From positions 1-33,711 of IMG/VR virus record IMGVR_UViG_3300038825_001249: a DNA stretch of 33,711 nucleotides. One strand, given 5' to 3'. Position 1 is the first letter of the stretch. The number at the start of each line of letters is the position of its first letter. The notes below the pieces were generated by a model that saw only the letters and a list, made by a program, of their open reading frames with translations, was not told the origin of the DNA and ran no database searches. Below, piece by piece: positions 24,271-32,488 of the stretch. Position numbers and translations under genes: made by a program. The DNA is from a virus.

Positions 24271-24564
24271 TTACTTAGCCTCTACTGATTTTATAGTTAA
24301 ACAGATATTGCGGATAAATTCTTTTTTACCTTCAGCAATACCAGCTTCGAATTGTGTTGAATTTGGTGTGACCGTTGGGGCCATTATTAAAGCTTCTTTC
24401 CAGATATTCAAAAGCTCTTTACCTTGTGGGTGTTGTTCAAAAACCTGATGAATTATCTGATCTGTTTTATTCCACATTTGTTCATTTTCTGCTTCGATAC
24501 GCGCTAATTCAGCAGGGTCATTAACTCCGCCCATAGCATCAAAGCCGTTAAACTCTTTGTTCAT
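24271..24564 (-). CDS. Bbp19-like phage protein
   Basis: This is a 97-residue protein between portal and scaffold, overlapping the portal gene by 17 bases. The C-terminal half (FEAGIAEGKKEFIRNICLTI) resembles the Bbp19 family of small podovirus head-morphogenesis proteins. The role is unproven, but it is likely part of head assembly. Confidence 0.65.
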   Translation of the reverse strand: MNKEFNGFDAMGGVNDPAELARIEAENEQMWNKTDQIIHQVFEQHPQGKELLNIWKEALIMAPTVTPNSTQFEAGIAEGKKEFIRNICLTIKSVEAK

Positions 24565-26092
24565 CTGTCACACCTTGTTCAAGTTGTTGTTCAGAAGCCG
24601 CTTGAACTTTTGCGGCAACCTCTTTTGTTTCAGCTTCACTTCTAAGCAATGCCGGATCAGTTCCTAATTGTTTTTGGAATGCCGCTGGCAAATCTTCAAC
24701 TTTAACCTTAAGCCCAAGAACTTCTTCAGGTACAAATTGTGCCATAGTTGAAAGCCATAACTGAGTATTCTGAAACTCTTCAATATCTTCAGCTTTAGCT
24801 AATGGCGAAGATTGTTTTATTGTCACATCTTTACCATCAACAGTAATATCAGGTATTTTTCCGCGACCAATAAGAATATCAACAGAAGCCGCAACAATTG
24901 GCTCAATCATTTCTGTTTTCTGTCTACCAATATTTGCACCTGATTGTTTTAAAAACTCTTGGTTTCGAAGAACATTTTCAGTTGCAGAACGAACAGGATC
25001 AGTTATTTCACCCAATGGCGAAGAAAAGAAAGCCTTTCTAATGTTGTTTTGAAAGCCTTCAAGCAAGTTATCAGCAATACCCAAATTACCAGAAAGCGGC
25101 AAAGACCTTAATGTAGGGTTTGCATTATCATTTGAACCAACTGGAATTATTGTGGCTGGTGCGATTCGTGCCGTATGTGGATTAAATATACCGTCACTTT
25201 TACCAGTATAAACACCTGACATTTGCAATGCGGCATTTCCAAGCGTTAGTTCAACTATTTTATTGGCTGTTCTTATGTCAGGTAGCTTTTTAATTGCTGG
25301 CCCTCGACCATAAGCTTCACCCGGTGTAACTGACCAACGAAAAACAATTAAACGGCGAGTTTTAAATTCCTGAACAAGTAAAGAGGATTTTTCCCAGATA
25401 ACAATTTGAGTATAAAGTTTTGATGTAGTGTTAAACAAAAAAGAATTGGTAATATCAACTTCTTTTTCAGGGGTTTTATCAATAATCTTTTGTAGCTTAT
25501 CTGGTATTTCAGCGTTAGGCCATGTAATAGGAATATTTCCGGCTTCGACTTTTTGCTTTCTAAATGTGTTTTTGATTGCTCCCCTTGCTGGCTTTTCAAC
25601 ATATAATTCAGCAAGAGGAATATTAGTGAACTTAAGAGCGCTTGATTCATCAAAATCATTCTCTTCAATAAGAATTGCGCCAGTTCCAACGCCTAAATCA
25701 AGCAATGAAGGTGTTATTTCAGTATCGAAGTTAGAATGGTTCAAGTTGCTAAAAAAAGTATCTGTTGCGGCTTTTAGTGCTTTGTTAACTTCTTCAACCT
25801 GATCTTTCGGTATATCATCGCCAGCTACAAGGTTCATCCATTGAGTCCAGCTAGGAACTAACGAACCTTGGATTCTTGAAGCAAATTGATCAATACCTTC
25901 TTCAGCTGTTGAATCATAAACAAAATGGCCTTTTCTTTGACCGTTAGCGGTTATGGTGAACGTTTCACGATTAGGCAATGAATAATCCATTGCTTCTTGG
26001 TGTAATGTTCGCCATTGCTCATACCGTGAATTAGATGAAGCAAAGCGTTTTAGTATTTTGGCAACTGTACCTAGGCCATTAGGTATCTTCAT
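24548..26092 (-). CDS. Portal (head-to-tail connector) protein, T7 type
   Basis: This is a 514-residue protein of the T7 head-tail connector family. Evidence includes EQWRTLHQEAMDYSLPNRE near the N-terminus, DSTAEEGIDQFASRIQGSL, then WSVTPGEAYGRGPAIKKLPD and ATENVLRNQEFLKQ. It forms the dodecameric ring through which DNA is packaged. The gene overlaps its upstream neighbour by one base. Length matches the family. Confidence 0.92.
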   Translation of the reverse strand: MKIPNGLGTVAKILKRFASSNSRYEQWRTLHQEAMDYSLPNRETFTITANGQRKGHFVYDSTAEEGIDQFASRIQGSLVPSWTQWMNLVAGDDIPKDQVEEVNKALKAATDTFFSNLNHSNFDTEITPSLLDLGVGTGAILIEENDFDESSALKFTNIPLAELYVEKPARGAIKNTFRKQKVEAGNIPITWPNAEIPDKLQKIIDKTPEKEVDITNSFLFNTTSKLYTQIVIWEKSSLLVQEFKTRRLIVFRWSVTPGEAYGRGPAIKKLPDIRTANKIVELTLGNAALQMSGVYTGKSDGIFNPHTARIAPATIIPVGSNDNANPTLRSLPLSGNLGIADNLLEGFQNNIRKAFFSSPLGEITDPVRSATENVLRNQEFLKQSGANIGRQKTEMIEPIVAASVDILIGRGKIPDITVDGKDVTIKQSSPLAKAEDIEEFQNTQLWLSTMAQFVPEEVLGLKVKVEDLPAAFQKQLGTDPALLRSEAETKEVAAKVQAASEQQLEQGVTDEQRV

Positions 26093-26328
26093 TATACCGT
26101 ACCACCTAAATTAGTTGATTTAGTTCCGGCTTCACTTGTTTTAATTAGTGAACGTCTACCACCTGAACCGCTTTTAGCTAAAGCACGCTTGCGAGCAATA
26201 GTGCTTTCTTCTTCAGCAAGGTTTAATTCATCAGCTTGTCTTTGCTTTTGAATCAATAAGCTTTGTTCTTTTTGTGCTCTTTGCGCCGAACTTTTACCAG
26301 TTCTGAACGGTTTATCTGTTGCACTCAT
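26092..26328 (-). CDS. Small basic phage protein before the portal gene
   Basis: This is a 78-residue basic, helical, low-complexity protein (QRAQKEQSLLIQKQRQADEL, TIARKRALAKSGSGGRRSL). Similar short proteins commonly lie between terminase and portal in podoviruses. It is coupled to both neighbours by overlaps. Function unknown. Confidence 0.7.
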   Translation of the reverse strand: MSATDKPFRTGKSSAQRAQKEQSLLIQKQRQADELNLAEEESTIARKRALAKSGSGGRRSLIKTSEAGTKSTNLGGTV

Positions 26329-26696
26329 GATATTAGCCTTTTATATAGTTGATAAGGCGTGAACGTCATAAAAGACTTCATACCGATTAAAGATTTAACA
26401 ACCTCAACACAGTTAAAGCGGCAAAAATGCCCCCTGTCTTTAGTTAAATCATACTTAACAATAACTGTAACAAGTTTATTGCATTTTGTCAGTTGTTCAA
26501 AATTTGCCTTGTTATTAGGTATTATATCAATATCTAAATGGCTTCGCATAGGTTCAGCGATAATTAAGAACTGACCGCCCGGTGATTCTTTGAAGGCGTA
26601 ACAATGACCAAAGCCTTTTTTAATGAATCGCTGAATCCAATGTTTATCGGGAACATCTTTAAAGCAAATGTGCCATTCTTCAATAACGTCATTCAT
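26325..26696 (-). CDS. Conserved podovirus protein with conserved Cys/His (possible papain-like fold)
   Basis: This is a 123-residue protein starting at the ATG after GGTGA. It contains HICFKD, GFGHCYAFKE, FCRFNCVEVVKSLIG and TPYQLYKRL. The conserved histidine and cysteines, and its size, resemble a family of phage proteins near the terminase for which a papain-like or hydrolase fold has been suspected. The catalytic role is not established here. It overlaps both neighbours. Confidence 0.6.
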   Translation of the reverse strand: MNDVIEEWHICFKDVPDKHWIQRFIKKGFGHCYAFKESPGGQFLIIAEPMRSHLDIDIIPNNKANFEQLTKCNKLVTVIVKYDLTKDRGHFCRFNCVEVVKSLIGMKSFMTFTPYQLYKRLIS

Positions 26697-26823
26697 TATC
26701 ATCACCGACAACAATCAACTCGTCTTGTTCGCCTGATGCCAAGCAATTAAAGCACACGAAGCAATCCCCATCATTATCAACCCAATCACTTGAGCAGTTA
26801 GGGCAAGTTTCAACCAAAGACAT
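26689..26823 (-). CDS. Small zinc-ribbon protein overlapping terL
   Basis: This is a 44-residue protein starting inside the end of terL, at the ATG at 26823, and overlapping the next gene by 8 bases. It has CPNCSSDW (residues 7-14) and CFVCFNC (21-27), a C-x2-C...C-x2-C-x2-C cluster, then an acidic tail. The dense packing and cysteine pattern argue for a real gene of the morphogenesis operon. Function unknown. Confidence 0.68.
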   Translation of the reverse strand: MSLVETCPNCSSDWVDNDGDCFVCFNCLASGEQDELIVVGDDNE

Positions 26824-28285
26824 TAAAGCCCCCGGCTTGTGTTGGTGCTGAATTACTGGCTTGCTCGCTTATTACAGCTGAACGACCTTCCCCTTCACCT
26901 TGAACACCATACTCTAAAGCCTCAACGATATGAGAATAATCATTTTTGTCCGGTTCATCTGTGTATTTCTCACCTGACACCATTACGCGCCTATAACAAA
27001 AGCCACCCTGCAAACCCTTTCTAGCCATTTTTGCCTTAGGTAAAATAACAAATCTTGGCTTTCCATCCATGCATAGCTCAATCATTGGCTTTTCTAATGC
27101 GGCCCGCCTTAATGTTGGCTTGTTGCTTTCGGTTGGTTGGCATGGAATGCCAGCGGCCCTAACTATTTGAAATGGTGTGTCATCAGTTCCTTGTCCTTTG
27201 TTGTCACCAGAAGGATCGCCCCACCCTTTATATTTGTGTCCGGGGTAGTTAGCCTCTAAATAAAGCTTTAGTTGTGGCGCAAAATCAACAGCACTAAGAT
27301 CTTCAGCTAAGAATTCATCAAACATAATCCACCTGTTGAAGCTAGCTTGTTGTAAAAAAGCGCACGCAGGAGTACGACCGAAATCAAAACCTAATATTAT
27401 CGGCTTGTCCATGCTTGGTTTAAAGTCCATATCTTGACAGTGAACAGAATCAACATAGCGTGGGTGTACTGGCTTGCCATTTGAGACAAATCCGTATTCA
27501 TTCGCTAAGTTAACCTTTATCCAATCATCTGATTTGTTCGACATACCGCGCTTATAGTAGCCATTAGGCAAGTTGTTGAGATTTTCAGCGTTATGATTTA
27601 TCTTCCAAGTTTCACCGTCCTTATAAACTCCGCCCGGTTGACGAAAGAAAGCCCATCCTTCATCTTTGTTTTCTTCAGCCGCCTTGTAATACCAATGATC
27701 TTCATCTGGTGCGTTTGAATCCCCCACCATTCCATGCCATGTACATTTAATTCCTTCTTTCATTGACGGGAATCGTCCGTGACGCAAATCAAGCATATCA
27801 ACAACAGACTTTGCTAATTCTTTTGTTTCGTTTAGCCATATGCCAGTAGCCTGAATTCCCCTTGCTTTTTTAACATGATCAGGTCTATCAAAAGCAATAA
27901 ACATAATTTCAGCCTGTACTTGCGTTCCATCCTCAAGTTTAAAGTCCAATCTGTGCGTTGGCGGCTCTTTACTGCCTTGCTTGAATACACCTAAATCACC
28001 GTGAATCTCTAGCCAATCCTTGATGGTTGTCGAGAATAATTCACTGTAAGTGTTACGGGCGGCTATGAATCTGGTTAGGCGTTTATTGTAGTTTTTATGG
28101 TCTTCTGATTTAACGGGCTCTTGTTCACACATTAAGTCAAATATCTTTAATATGGTCTGAACTGTTTTACCTGAACCAAGTGGGCCCATGATGAAAGTAT
28201 TGCGCTCTCTTGAGTCAGCAAAGTCTTGAAGAACTTGCCCTTGAGGCTGTAATAAATACTCTATTGTTTTATCACTCACTACCAT
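26810..28285 (-). CDS. terL: Terminase large subunit
   Basis: This is the 491-residue DNA-packaging motor and nuclease. Walker A is GPLGSGKT (about residues 34-41). GIWLNETKEL is the likely Walker B region. The nuclease part has GFDFGRTP, GDPSGDNKG and DYSHIVEALEYG, each supplying an aspartate for metal binding. It cleaves concatemeric DNA and pumps it into the prohead through the portal. The ATG at 28285 overlaps terS by 14 bases; a TTG one codon upstream is also possible. Confidence 0.92.
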   Translation of the reverse strand: MVVSDKTIEYLLQPQGQVLQDFADSRERNTFIMGPLGSGKTVQTILKIFDLMCEQEPVKSEDHKNYNKRLTRFIAARNTYSELFSTTIKDWLEIHGDLGVFKQGSKEPPTHRLDFKLEDGTQVQAEIMFIAFDRPDHVKKARGIQATGIWLNETKELAKSVVDMLDLRHGRFPSMKEGIKCTWHGMVGDSNAPDEDHWYYKAAEENKDEGWAFFRQPGGVYKDGETWKINHNAENLNNLPNGYYKRGMSNKSDDWIKVNLANEYGFVSNGKPVHPRYVDSVHCQDMDFKPSMDKPIILGFDFGRTPACAFLQQASFNRWIMFDEFLAEDLSAVDFAPQLKLYLEANYPGHKYKGWGDPSGDNKGQGTDDTPFQIVRAAGIPCQPTESNKPTLRRAALEKPMIELCMDGKPRFVILPKAKMARKGLQGGFCYRRVMVSGEKYTDEPDKNDYSHIVEALEYGVQGEGEGRSAVISEQASNSAPTQAGGFNVFG

Positions 28286-28790
28286 CAAACCTTTTTCTTG
28301 TTGTCTTAACTACCAAGTCACCAGTTAAATCAACCTTATCAGTGAATAATTTAAAGTGTCGGCCTAGCAACTCAAGATTCTTAACTTTATCGGGCCACTT
28401 TATTTTTTTAAGTAAGGAAATAGTTTTTTCTTCTTTGTTATTACCGCTTATTTCAGTTAAGTCTATTCCGCTTATGCTTGTTCGCCATGTTTTGGGCCAC
28501 TCTGATATTGGCTTGATGTTCATTTCATCATCAAGGATTTCGATAACATCCATTTCATCGATTGATTGAAGTCTTTTTACCACATATTCCGAATTTAATT
28601 CGACCTTCTCAGCGCGTGTATCAAATAAAATTTGGATTTGATTAGCTATGAGAGGTTTTAAGAGGTTTTCACTACCTATCTTTTGTGCGGTCTTTTTGCT
28701 ATATCCTGCCCTTATAGCTGCTTGGGTAGCATTTAAATCAACAAGGTATTCTTTACAGAACATTTCTTGCTTTGCGGTTAGCTTACTCAT
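28272..28790 (-). CDS. terS: Terminase small subunit
   Basis: This is a 172-residue protein of the Terminase_2 type. The start (MSKLTAKQEMFCKEYLVD) is followed by LNATQAAIRAGYSKKTAQKI, a helix-turn-helix typical of the family. It recognises phage DNA and stimulates TerL. The ATG at 28790 is chosen because the domain begins there; the longer open frame to 28922 runs through an overlapping membrane peptide gene. Confidence 0.87.
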   Translation of the reverse strand: MSKLTAKQEMFCKEYLVDLNATQAAIRAGYSKKTAQKIGSENLLKPLIANQIQILFDTRAEKVELNSEYVVKRLQSIDEMDVIEILDDEMNIKPISEWPKTWRTSISGIDLTEISGNNKEEKTISLLKKIKWPDKVKNLELLGRHFKLFTDKVDLTGDLVVKTTRKRFDGSE

Positions 28791-28876
28791 GATATATACC
28801 CCACATAGCAGATAGGTCCAATGTAAAACAATATGGTTAATAGCCACCATGTTAGCTTTTCTTTGTTTGTCTTCAT
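28787..28876 (-). CDS. 29-aa single-pass membrane peptide
   Basis: The ATG at 28876 overlaps the upstream stop codon (ATGA), and its TGA overlaps the terS start (ATGA). That gives perfect coupling to both neighbours. The peptide has a charged N-terminus (MKTNKEK) and one hydrophobic stretch (LTWWLLTILFYIGPICYVGY). It could be a small holin-like or pinholin-like peptide or a membrane regulator. The double overlap and hydrophobicity make it likely real; function unknown. Confidence 0.55.
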   Translation of the reverse strand: MKTNKEKLTWWLLTILFYIGPICYVGYIS

Positions 28877-29130
28877 GGGAATAATAGAAACTCAATAGCT
28901 TCTTCCTTTGTTGGGAATCCATCAGCCATTAATTCAGCCCTTATTGCTTCGGGTTCATTGTAGAATATAGACCAGTAGCCATTTACTTGAGAAAAGATTA
29001 TCTCGTAGTTGTCAGGTAGTGATTGTTTAGCGTTAAGCTGATTGTTTAGCTTTATGGCTTCTTTACCTTCCTGTTCTGTTAGCTTTTCGTTGAACTCTTT
29101 AGTGAATTCTTTAGATGGCTTAATCATCAT
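28873..29130 (-). CDS. Hypothetical protein, 85 aa
   Basis: This is an acidic, charged protein with an N-terminal Lys/Glu-rich helix and a beta-like centre (YEIIFSQVNGYWSIFYNEP), ending FLLFP. It has a strong GAGGTGA ribosome site, overlaps both neighbours, and belongs to the pre-terminase gene run. No family recognised. Confidence 0.65.
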   Translation of the reverse strand: MMIKPSKEFTKEFNEKLTEQEGKEAIKLNNQLNAKQSLPDNYEIIFSQVNGYWSIFYNEPEAIRAELMADGFPTKEEAIEFLLFP

Positions 29131-29326
29131 TCACCTCAACTAGTTTATAGCCAAAATCAGCCAGTACATTTTGAAAGGCATCAAGCAATTGTTCGTTGTG
29201 GGCTTTTTCTTCTTTGACTTGGATTAGTTCAGTGGTGAGTTTGCGGTTTTTTATTCTTAAGTCAGTGATTATAGATTTATATTCTTCTATAAACTCTTTG
29301 TATTGTTCAGAGGTTGGTTCTTTCAT
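29120..29326 (-). CDS. Small coiled-coil protein
   Basis: This is a 68-residue protein starting at the ATG at 29326. The central 40 residues (EEYKSIITDLRIKNRKLTTE) are a coiled coil, followed by FGYKLVEVNDD. It could be a small oligomeric or spanin-like accessory protein, but it has no signal or membrane segment. Function unknown. Confidence 0.6.
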   Translation of the reverse strand: MKEPTSEQYKEFIEEYKSIITDLRIKNRKLTTELIQVKEEKAHNEQLLDAFQNVLADFGYKLVEVNDD

Positions 29327-29387
29327 GGTAATCAGTATCCTATTAAGGGTGATTAGCCGCATGATTGCGGCATTTAATTATTATAGC

Positions 29388-29735
29388 TTATTTTCTTTTG
29401 GTTGGCTCCGTTCTTTTTAAGCCGTATTTACTAAGATAATTAGCATATCCTGACAGTGTGGCAATTTCACTTAAGCAAGCTTTCAAGTTTTCGATTTCAA
29501 TAGCTTGGCTTTCAAGTGTTACTTCAGGCTTTTTAACTTCGTCGGTTCCTTCATCAACAGCGCGATCAAACTTCATTGCTCGTAATTCAGCAACTTTTTC
29601 TTCATTAAGCTTGAAATCAGTAACAGCTTTATCAAAAAAGCTTTTTGCAACACCAATAGTTAATAACCCTTCATGGTCAAGCATTTGTTGGTTTATTTGT
29701 TTATGCGCTTTGTTTAGATTGCTTATTGCTGGCAT
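29388..29735 (-). CDS. Hypothetical helical protein, 115 aa
   Basis: A helical protein with an N-terminal segment HKQINQQMLDHEGLLTIG and an acidic middle (DEGTDEVKKPEVTLES). A good AGG ribosome site lies inside the end of the next gene, with a 35-base overlap. No motif recognised. Confidence 0.65.
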   Translation of the reverse strand: MPAISNLNKAHKQINQQMLDHEGLLTIGVAKSFFDKAVTDFKLNEEKVAELRAMKFDRAVDEGTDEVKKPEVTLESQAIEIENLKACLSEIATLSGYANYLSKYGLKRTEPTKRK

Positions 29736-29997
29736 TTCTTTTACCTCGTAGTTGCTTTTCAGCGTTAGTTAGTTTTTGATTGATTGATTTAATAGATGAA
29801 TTTTTCTTTGCTTCTTCGATTATATAAAAACGAATATCTAAAAATGTTTGTATCTGCAGTCCTACTTCTGAGAATTGCCCGGCAAGATTAGTTAAGCTTG
29901 AAGCGGCTTTTTCCATTTTGCCGCGTCTAACTAGCTCTATTGTTGTTTCAATAAGTTCATCAATATGATTGAACTTGCCTTTTATTTTATATGTCAA
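29701..29997 (-). CDS. Hypothetical helical protein, 98 aa
   Basis: A helical protein with basic ends: the C-terminus RGKRNASNKQSKQSA is strongly basic and the middle ETTIELVRRGKMEKAASSL amphipathic. It lies just downstream of the holin candidate. Function unknown; a DNA-binding or lysis-regulating role cannot be told apart. Confidence 0.6.
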   Translation of the reverse strand: MTYKIKGKFNHIDELIETTIELVRRGKMEKAASSLTNLAGQFSEVGLQIQTFLDIRFYIIEEAKKNSSIKSINQKLTNAEKQLRGKRNASNKQSKQSA

Positions 29998-30006
29998 TTG
30001 AAGCCC

Positions 30007-30372
30007 TTATTTGCTTTGTTTAGTGTTGGCATAGTTAACGCCAAAACTTGCACTTACTATTATTCCGAATAATGTGGTAATAGGCATAAATAAATCAGTT
30101 AACTTTGAAGTAGCTAAAACCATAGCGGTTTTATCGCCGAACCCGAAAAATTCACACGTTAGTAGCATCAAGGAAACAATCAAATATAGCTTGTACATTT
30201 GCGATACATCCTTAGACAAATCTCTTCGCATTTTTCCGTTTGGATCAAGCGCTTTAATTTTAAGAACTTTTGCTTCAGCGCTTTCTAAATCTGTTTCTAT
30301 CCATTCGGTTGCTATGTTTTCAATTGATTTAACTGCGTCACCAGTAAAGAATTTGATTATCTTGTCAAACAT
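30007..30372 (-). CDS. Holin candidate with C-terminal membrane segments
   Basis: This is a 121-residue protein with a charged N-terminal half and two hydrophobic segments (LYLIVSLMLLTCEFFGFG and LFMPITTLFGIIVSASFG). It has a GGGGGC ribosome site. Such topology, next to an endolysin-type peptidase, is typical of phage holins that open the inner membrane. The resemblance to three-segment holins is partial. It is one of two membrane proteins in the lysis region. Confidence 0.65.
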   Translation of the reverse strand: MFDKIIKFFTGDAVKSIENIATEWIETDLESAEAKVLKIKALDPNGKMRRDLSKDVSQMYKLYLIVSLMLLTCEFFGFGDKTAMVLATSKLTDLFMPITTLFGIIVSASFGVNYANTKQSK

Positions 30373-30380
30373 AAAGCCCC

Positions 30381-30674
30381 CTAATTAAATAAACCCATTA
30401 AGCCAGCAAAGAAAGCACTTCCATCAATACTGATAACATCAAGGTAAAGTGCAACGTTTGCCAATACTAAAAGAACTAGTGATATTCTTGTGTCGTTAAC
30501 CTTTGCATTCCTCCAAGAGTTTCTAAACTTAATATCGCCATGCTTTTGAGCTTCTTTTAAGTCGCAAATTCTGCACAATAAATTGTTTGTTATAATTTGC
30601 TCGGCTTTAAGCTCTTTTACTTCAGCAATTAATTCAGCGTTCTTCGGAGCGGCTTTTTGTTTTAGTTCATCCAT
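30381..30674 (-). CDS. Lysis-region membrane protein (holin or spanin-like)
   Basis: This is a 97-residue protein. An N-terminal coiled coil is followed by LLCRICDLKEAQ, and a hydrophobic segment ISLVLLVLANVALYLDVI and a second short one lie near the C-terminus. It overlaps the endopeptidase gene by 8 bases. A holin, antiholin or inner-membrane spanin is possible; the layout alone cannot decide. Confidence 0.6.
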   Translation of the reverse strand: MDELKQKAAPKNAELIAEVKELKAEQIITNNLLCRICDLKEAQKHGDIKFRNSWRNAKVNDTRISLVLLVLANVALYLDVISIDGSAFFAGLMGLFN

Positions 30675-31023
30675 CCCATCGCCCTGTTTTTGTTCTGGTG
30701 TCTATATGCGTAAATAGCGCATAACTACCAATACCAAATTTGTTAGGGTAAGTCCCTTTTAAGTAATCTTGAACAATAGAAGGACTTACATTTTGAATCT
30801 GAATATCGGCGGCCCGGCCTCTTATGTGGTATGAACCTTTAGAGCCGCCAACATCAGAATTGTGAGCCGGGCATCGGTTACCAGAGGTAATTTTTACTGG
30901 TAACTTAAAGTAATCTCTAAGTGATTGAAGTGTAACGATTAATTCAGCATCAACTGTATCATAATCGCACTTGCCACACTTACATTTAAACTCTGCCCGG
31001 CTAAAGTTTTTTGAGAGTTTCAT
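30667..31023 (-). CDS. Endolysin of the M15 zinc peptidase type
   Basis: This is a 118-residue peptidase of the M15_3 family, likely cutting L-alanyl-D-glutamate or D-Ala-D-Ala-type bonds in the cell wall. Zinc ligands are seen as the pair H66 and D73 (SYHIRGRAAD) and H106 with D108 (FTHIDTR). The N-terminal CKCGKC is common in this family. It has no signal peptide, so it would need a holin. Adjacent genes with membrane segments support this. Confidence 0.88.
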   Translation of the reverse strand: MKLSKNFSRAEFKCKCGKCDYDTVDAELIVTLQSLRDYFKLPVKITSGNRCPAHNSDVGGSKGSYHIRGRAADIQIQNVSPSIVQDYLKGTYPNKFGIGSYALFTHIDTRTKTGRWDG

Positions 31024-31403
31024 TACTTAAATCTGCGAATTACATCAGATTTGATAAGATGTAAAATTTTATCAAAAGGAGCCATTGCACTTTTTAAGAT
31101 TTGAACCGCTTCTTCGTGCTCAAGATCAACACTGAAAACATCAGTAAATTTACCTTCGCTTTCGTGAATCAATGGGCGTGAACGTTTACCGTCTTGCTTT
31201 GTTTGCTCAGAATACCAGTAATTAACCTTGTAAGTAATTGCTTCAAGCTCACTTTCAATTTTATAATTATCTTCACAGTTTTCAGAGTGACCCGTATTTT
31301 GTGAGGATTCAGAAAAAGCACGAACAGCAATAAAAGCTTGTGGGTACTCTCCGCCATATTCATCAGTAACTTTAGAAAAGAATGTTTTAACTGGTGTATT
31401 CAT
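31023..31403 (-). CDS. Hypothetical protein upstream of endolysin
   Basis: This is a 126-residue charged protein, overlapping the endolysin start by one base (TAATG). Segments YPQAFIAVRAFSES and AVQILKSAMAPFDKIL are notable, but no domain is recognised. It may be a small late-gene factor; nothing more can be said. Confidence 0.62.
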   Translation of the reverse strand: MNTPVKTFFSKVTDEYGGEYPQAFIAVRAFSESSQNTGHSENCEDNYKIESELEAITYKVNYWYSEQTKQDGKRSRPLIHESEGKFTDVFSVDLEHEEAVQILKSAMAPFDKILHLIKSDVIRRFK

Positions 31404-31418
31404 TTTGTTTGCCTTTTA

Positions 31419-31874
31419 TTAAGCGTGTAAAGCGTGATTATTAGCATCCGCTTCAAGTTCACCCAATGTTATTTCACCATCAGGTAGGTTGTCACCATCA
31501 ACAGAAATAGCCGCTAGCTTTTCCGCTTCAAGCATTTCTTTAAGTGTATCCCCTAGACCACTAATTTCGCAAACCTTTTCACCGACACGATATTTAATAC
31601 AAGGGTCTAAATCAATATCAATTGTTTCTAGGCCCCATAACATATCAATATCTTTTGCTAACTCTTCATCATCAACAACACGTTTACGATTGTATGAAAT
31701 GCCCGAATTAGCCGCCAAAGAAAGCGCTTCTTCATATTTAATGCAAGATTTAACATCATCTATCAAGCTTTCACTTAATGCCATTAATTCAAACTCTACA
31801 CCTTCAACAGTGAACAGTTGAATATTAAGTTTTGCCCGATTTGCAAACCAATCACTAACTATAAATTTACTCAT
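31419..31874 (-). CDS. Hypothetical late-operon protein, 151 aa
   Basis: This is an acidic protein with a beta-rich N-terminus (LFTVEGVEFELMALS) and helical parts. It is reminiscent of tail-assembly-type or packaged phage proteins, without a clear match. It is the second gene of the late leftward run. Function unknown. Confidence 0.62.
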   Translation of the reverse strand: MSKFIVSDWFANRAKLNIQLFTVEGVEFELMALSESLIDDVKSCIKYEEALSLAANSGISYNRKRVVDDEELAKDIDMLWGLETIDIDLDPCIKYRVGEKVCEISGLGDTLKEMLEAEKLAAISVDGDNLPDGEITLGELEADANNHALHA

Positions 31875-31879
31875 TTTAT

Positions 31880-32170
31880 TTATGCCTCTTTGTTTAAAAT
31901 AACTTTATTAGATACCCATTGAACAATATGTTTATGATTAAAATCAACGGGCTCAGTATTACTTTTTTGAAAATGATTTTTATTTTTTAAGCATTTTTTG
32001 CAAATACCAATAACCCTATGATCAATAGTAAATCCATCTTCAGACAAGTCATAATGATTCGCCCTTACTGGTATTAGAAAATCAGCCTTTTTTATTACTG
32101 GTGGCTGTTTATCAAAACAAGTCATACACCAAACTTGCTTTACTAATAATCTAGATTTTTCTTCATTCAT
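31880..32170 (-). CDS. First late-operon gene: small protein with two C-x2-C pairs
   Basis: This is a 96-residue protein with CMTC (residues 15-18) and CKKC (57-60), consistent with zinc binding, and histidines (DHRVIG, HKHIVQW) near the second pair. It is the first gene after the array and a predicted promoter, so it could regulate late genes. That is inference; the fold is unknown. Confidence 0.62.
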   Translation of the reverse strand: MNEEKSRLLVKQVWCMTCFDKQPPVIKKADFLIPVRANHYDLSEDGFTIDHRVIGICKKCLKNKNHFQKSNTEPVDFNHKHIVQWVSNKVILNKEA

Positions 32171-32199
32171 TCTTTATCAATGCGGTATTTGTTTTGTTT

Positions 32200-32228
32200 A
32201 TTGTACACCTTGGGTTGATTTACCACAA
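32200..32228 (-). promoter_or_regulatory. Putative late leftward promoter
   Basis: On the minus strand TTGTGG (32223-32228) and TACAAT (32200-32205) are separated by 17 bases, about 30 bases upstream of the first late gene. The -35 is weak. The tandem repeats just upstream may bind an activator. Confidence 0.35.
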
Positions 32229-32250
32229 TTCCCCACAATTCCCCACATTA
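32222..32250. repeat. Tandem decamer repeat (CCCCACAATT units)
   Basis: Nearly three head-to-tail copies of CCCCACAATT (the outer copies are imperfect) lie between a small gene and the first late gene. They overlap the predicted -35, and the stop codon of the upstream gene lies in the last copy. The 10-base spacing puts units on the same face of the helix, as expected for cooperative binding. Confidence 0.6.
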
Positions 32251-32436
32251 TAAAACATTTACCGTTGTTGCTATTGAATCCTTGTAATAAAGATGAAGTT
32301 TATTATCTAACTTGAATTGAATCTTGGCTTTTTCTATCGCCTTATTCCAGTTTTTAGTATTAACAAAATACTCAGCAACCTTGCAATTGTTCGGCGCTCT
32401 ACGCTTTGGTGTAAAAATTACTTTTGTTATTTTAAT
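32248..32436 (-). CDS. 62-aa basic protein with ATT start
   Basis: The frame is open for 62 codons. An in-frame TGA lies three codons before the start, and the only candidate starts are ATC or ATT. A good AGAGGTG ribosome site lies 7 bases before the ATT. The protein is basic (KITKVIFTPKRRAPNNCKVA, then a helix NWNKAIEKAKIQF). No family is recognised. Starts of this type are rare but known in bacteria. The gene lies just beyond the left end of the array. Confidence 0.5.
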   Translation of the reverse strand: MKITKVIFTPKRRAPNNCKVAEYFVNTKNWNKAIEKAKIQFKLDNKLHLYYKDSIATTVNVL

Positions 32437-32488
32437 GATAAATCACCTCTGGTTGATGAGTGAAAGGCGGAATCAAAATAAAGCTTTC

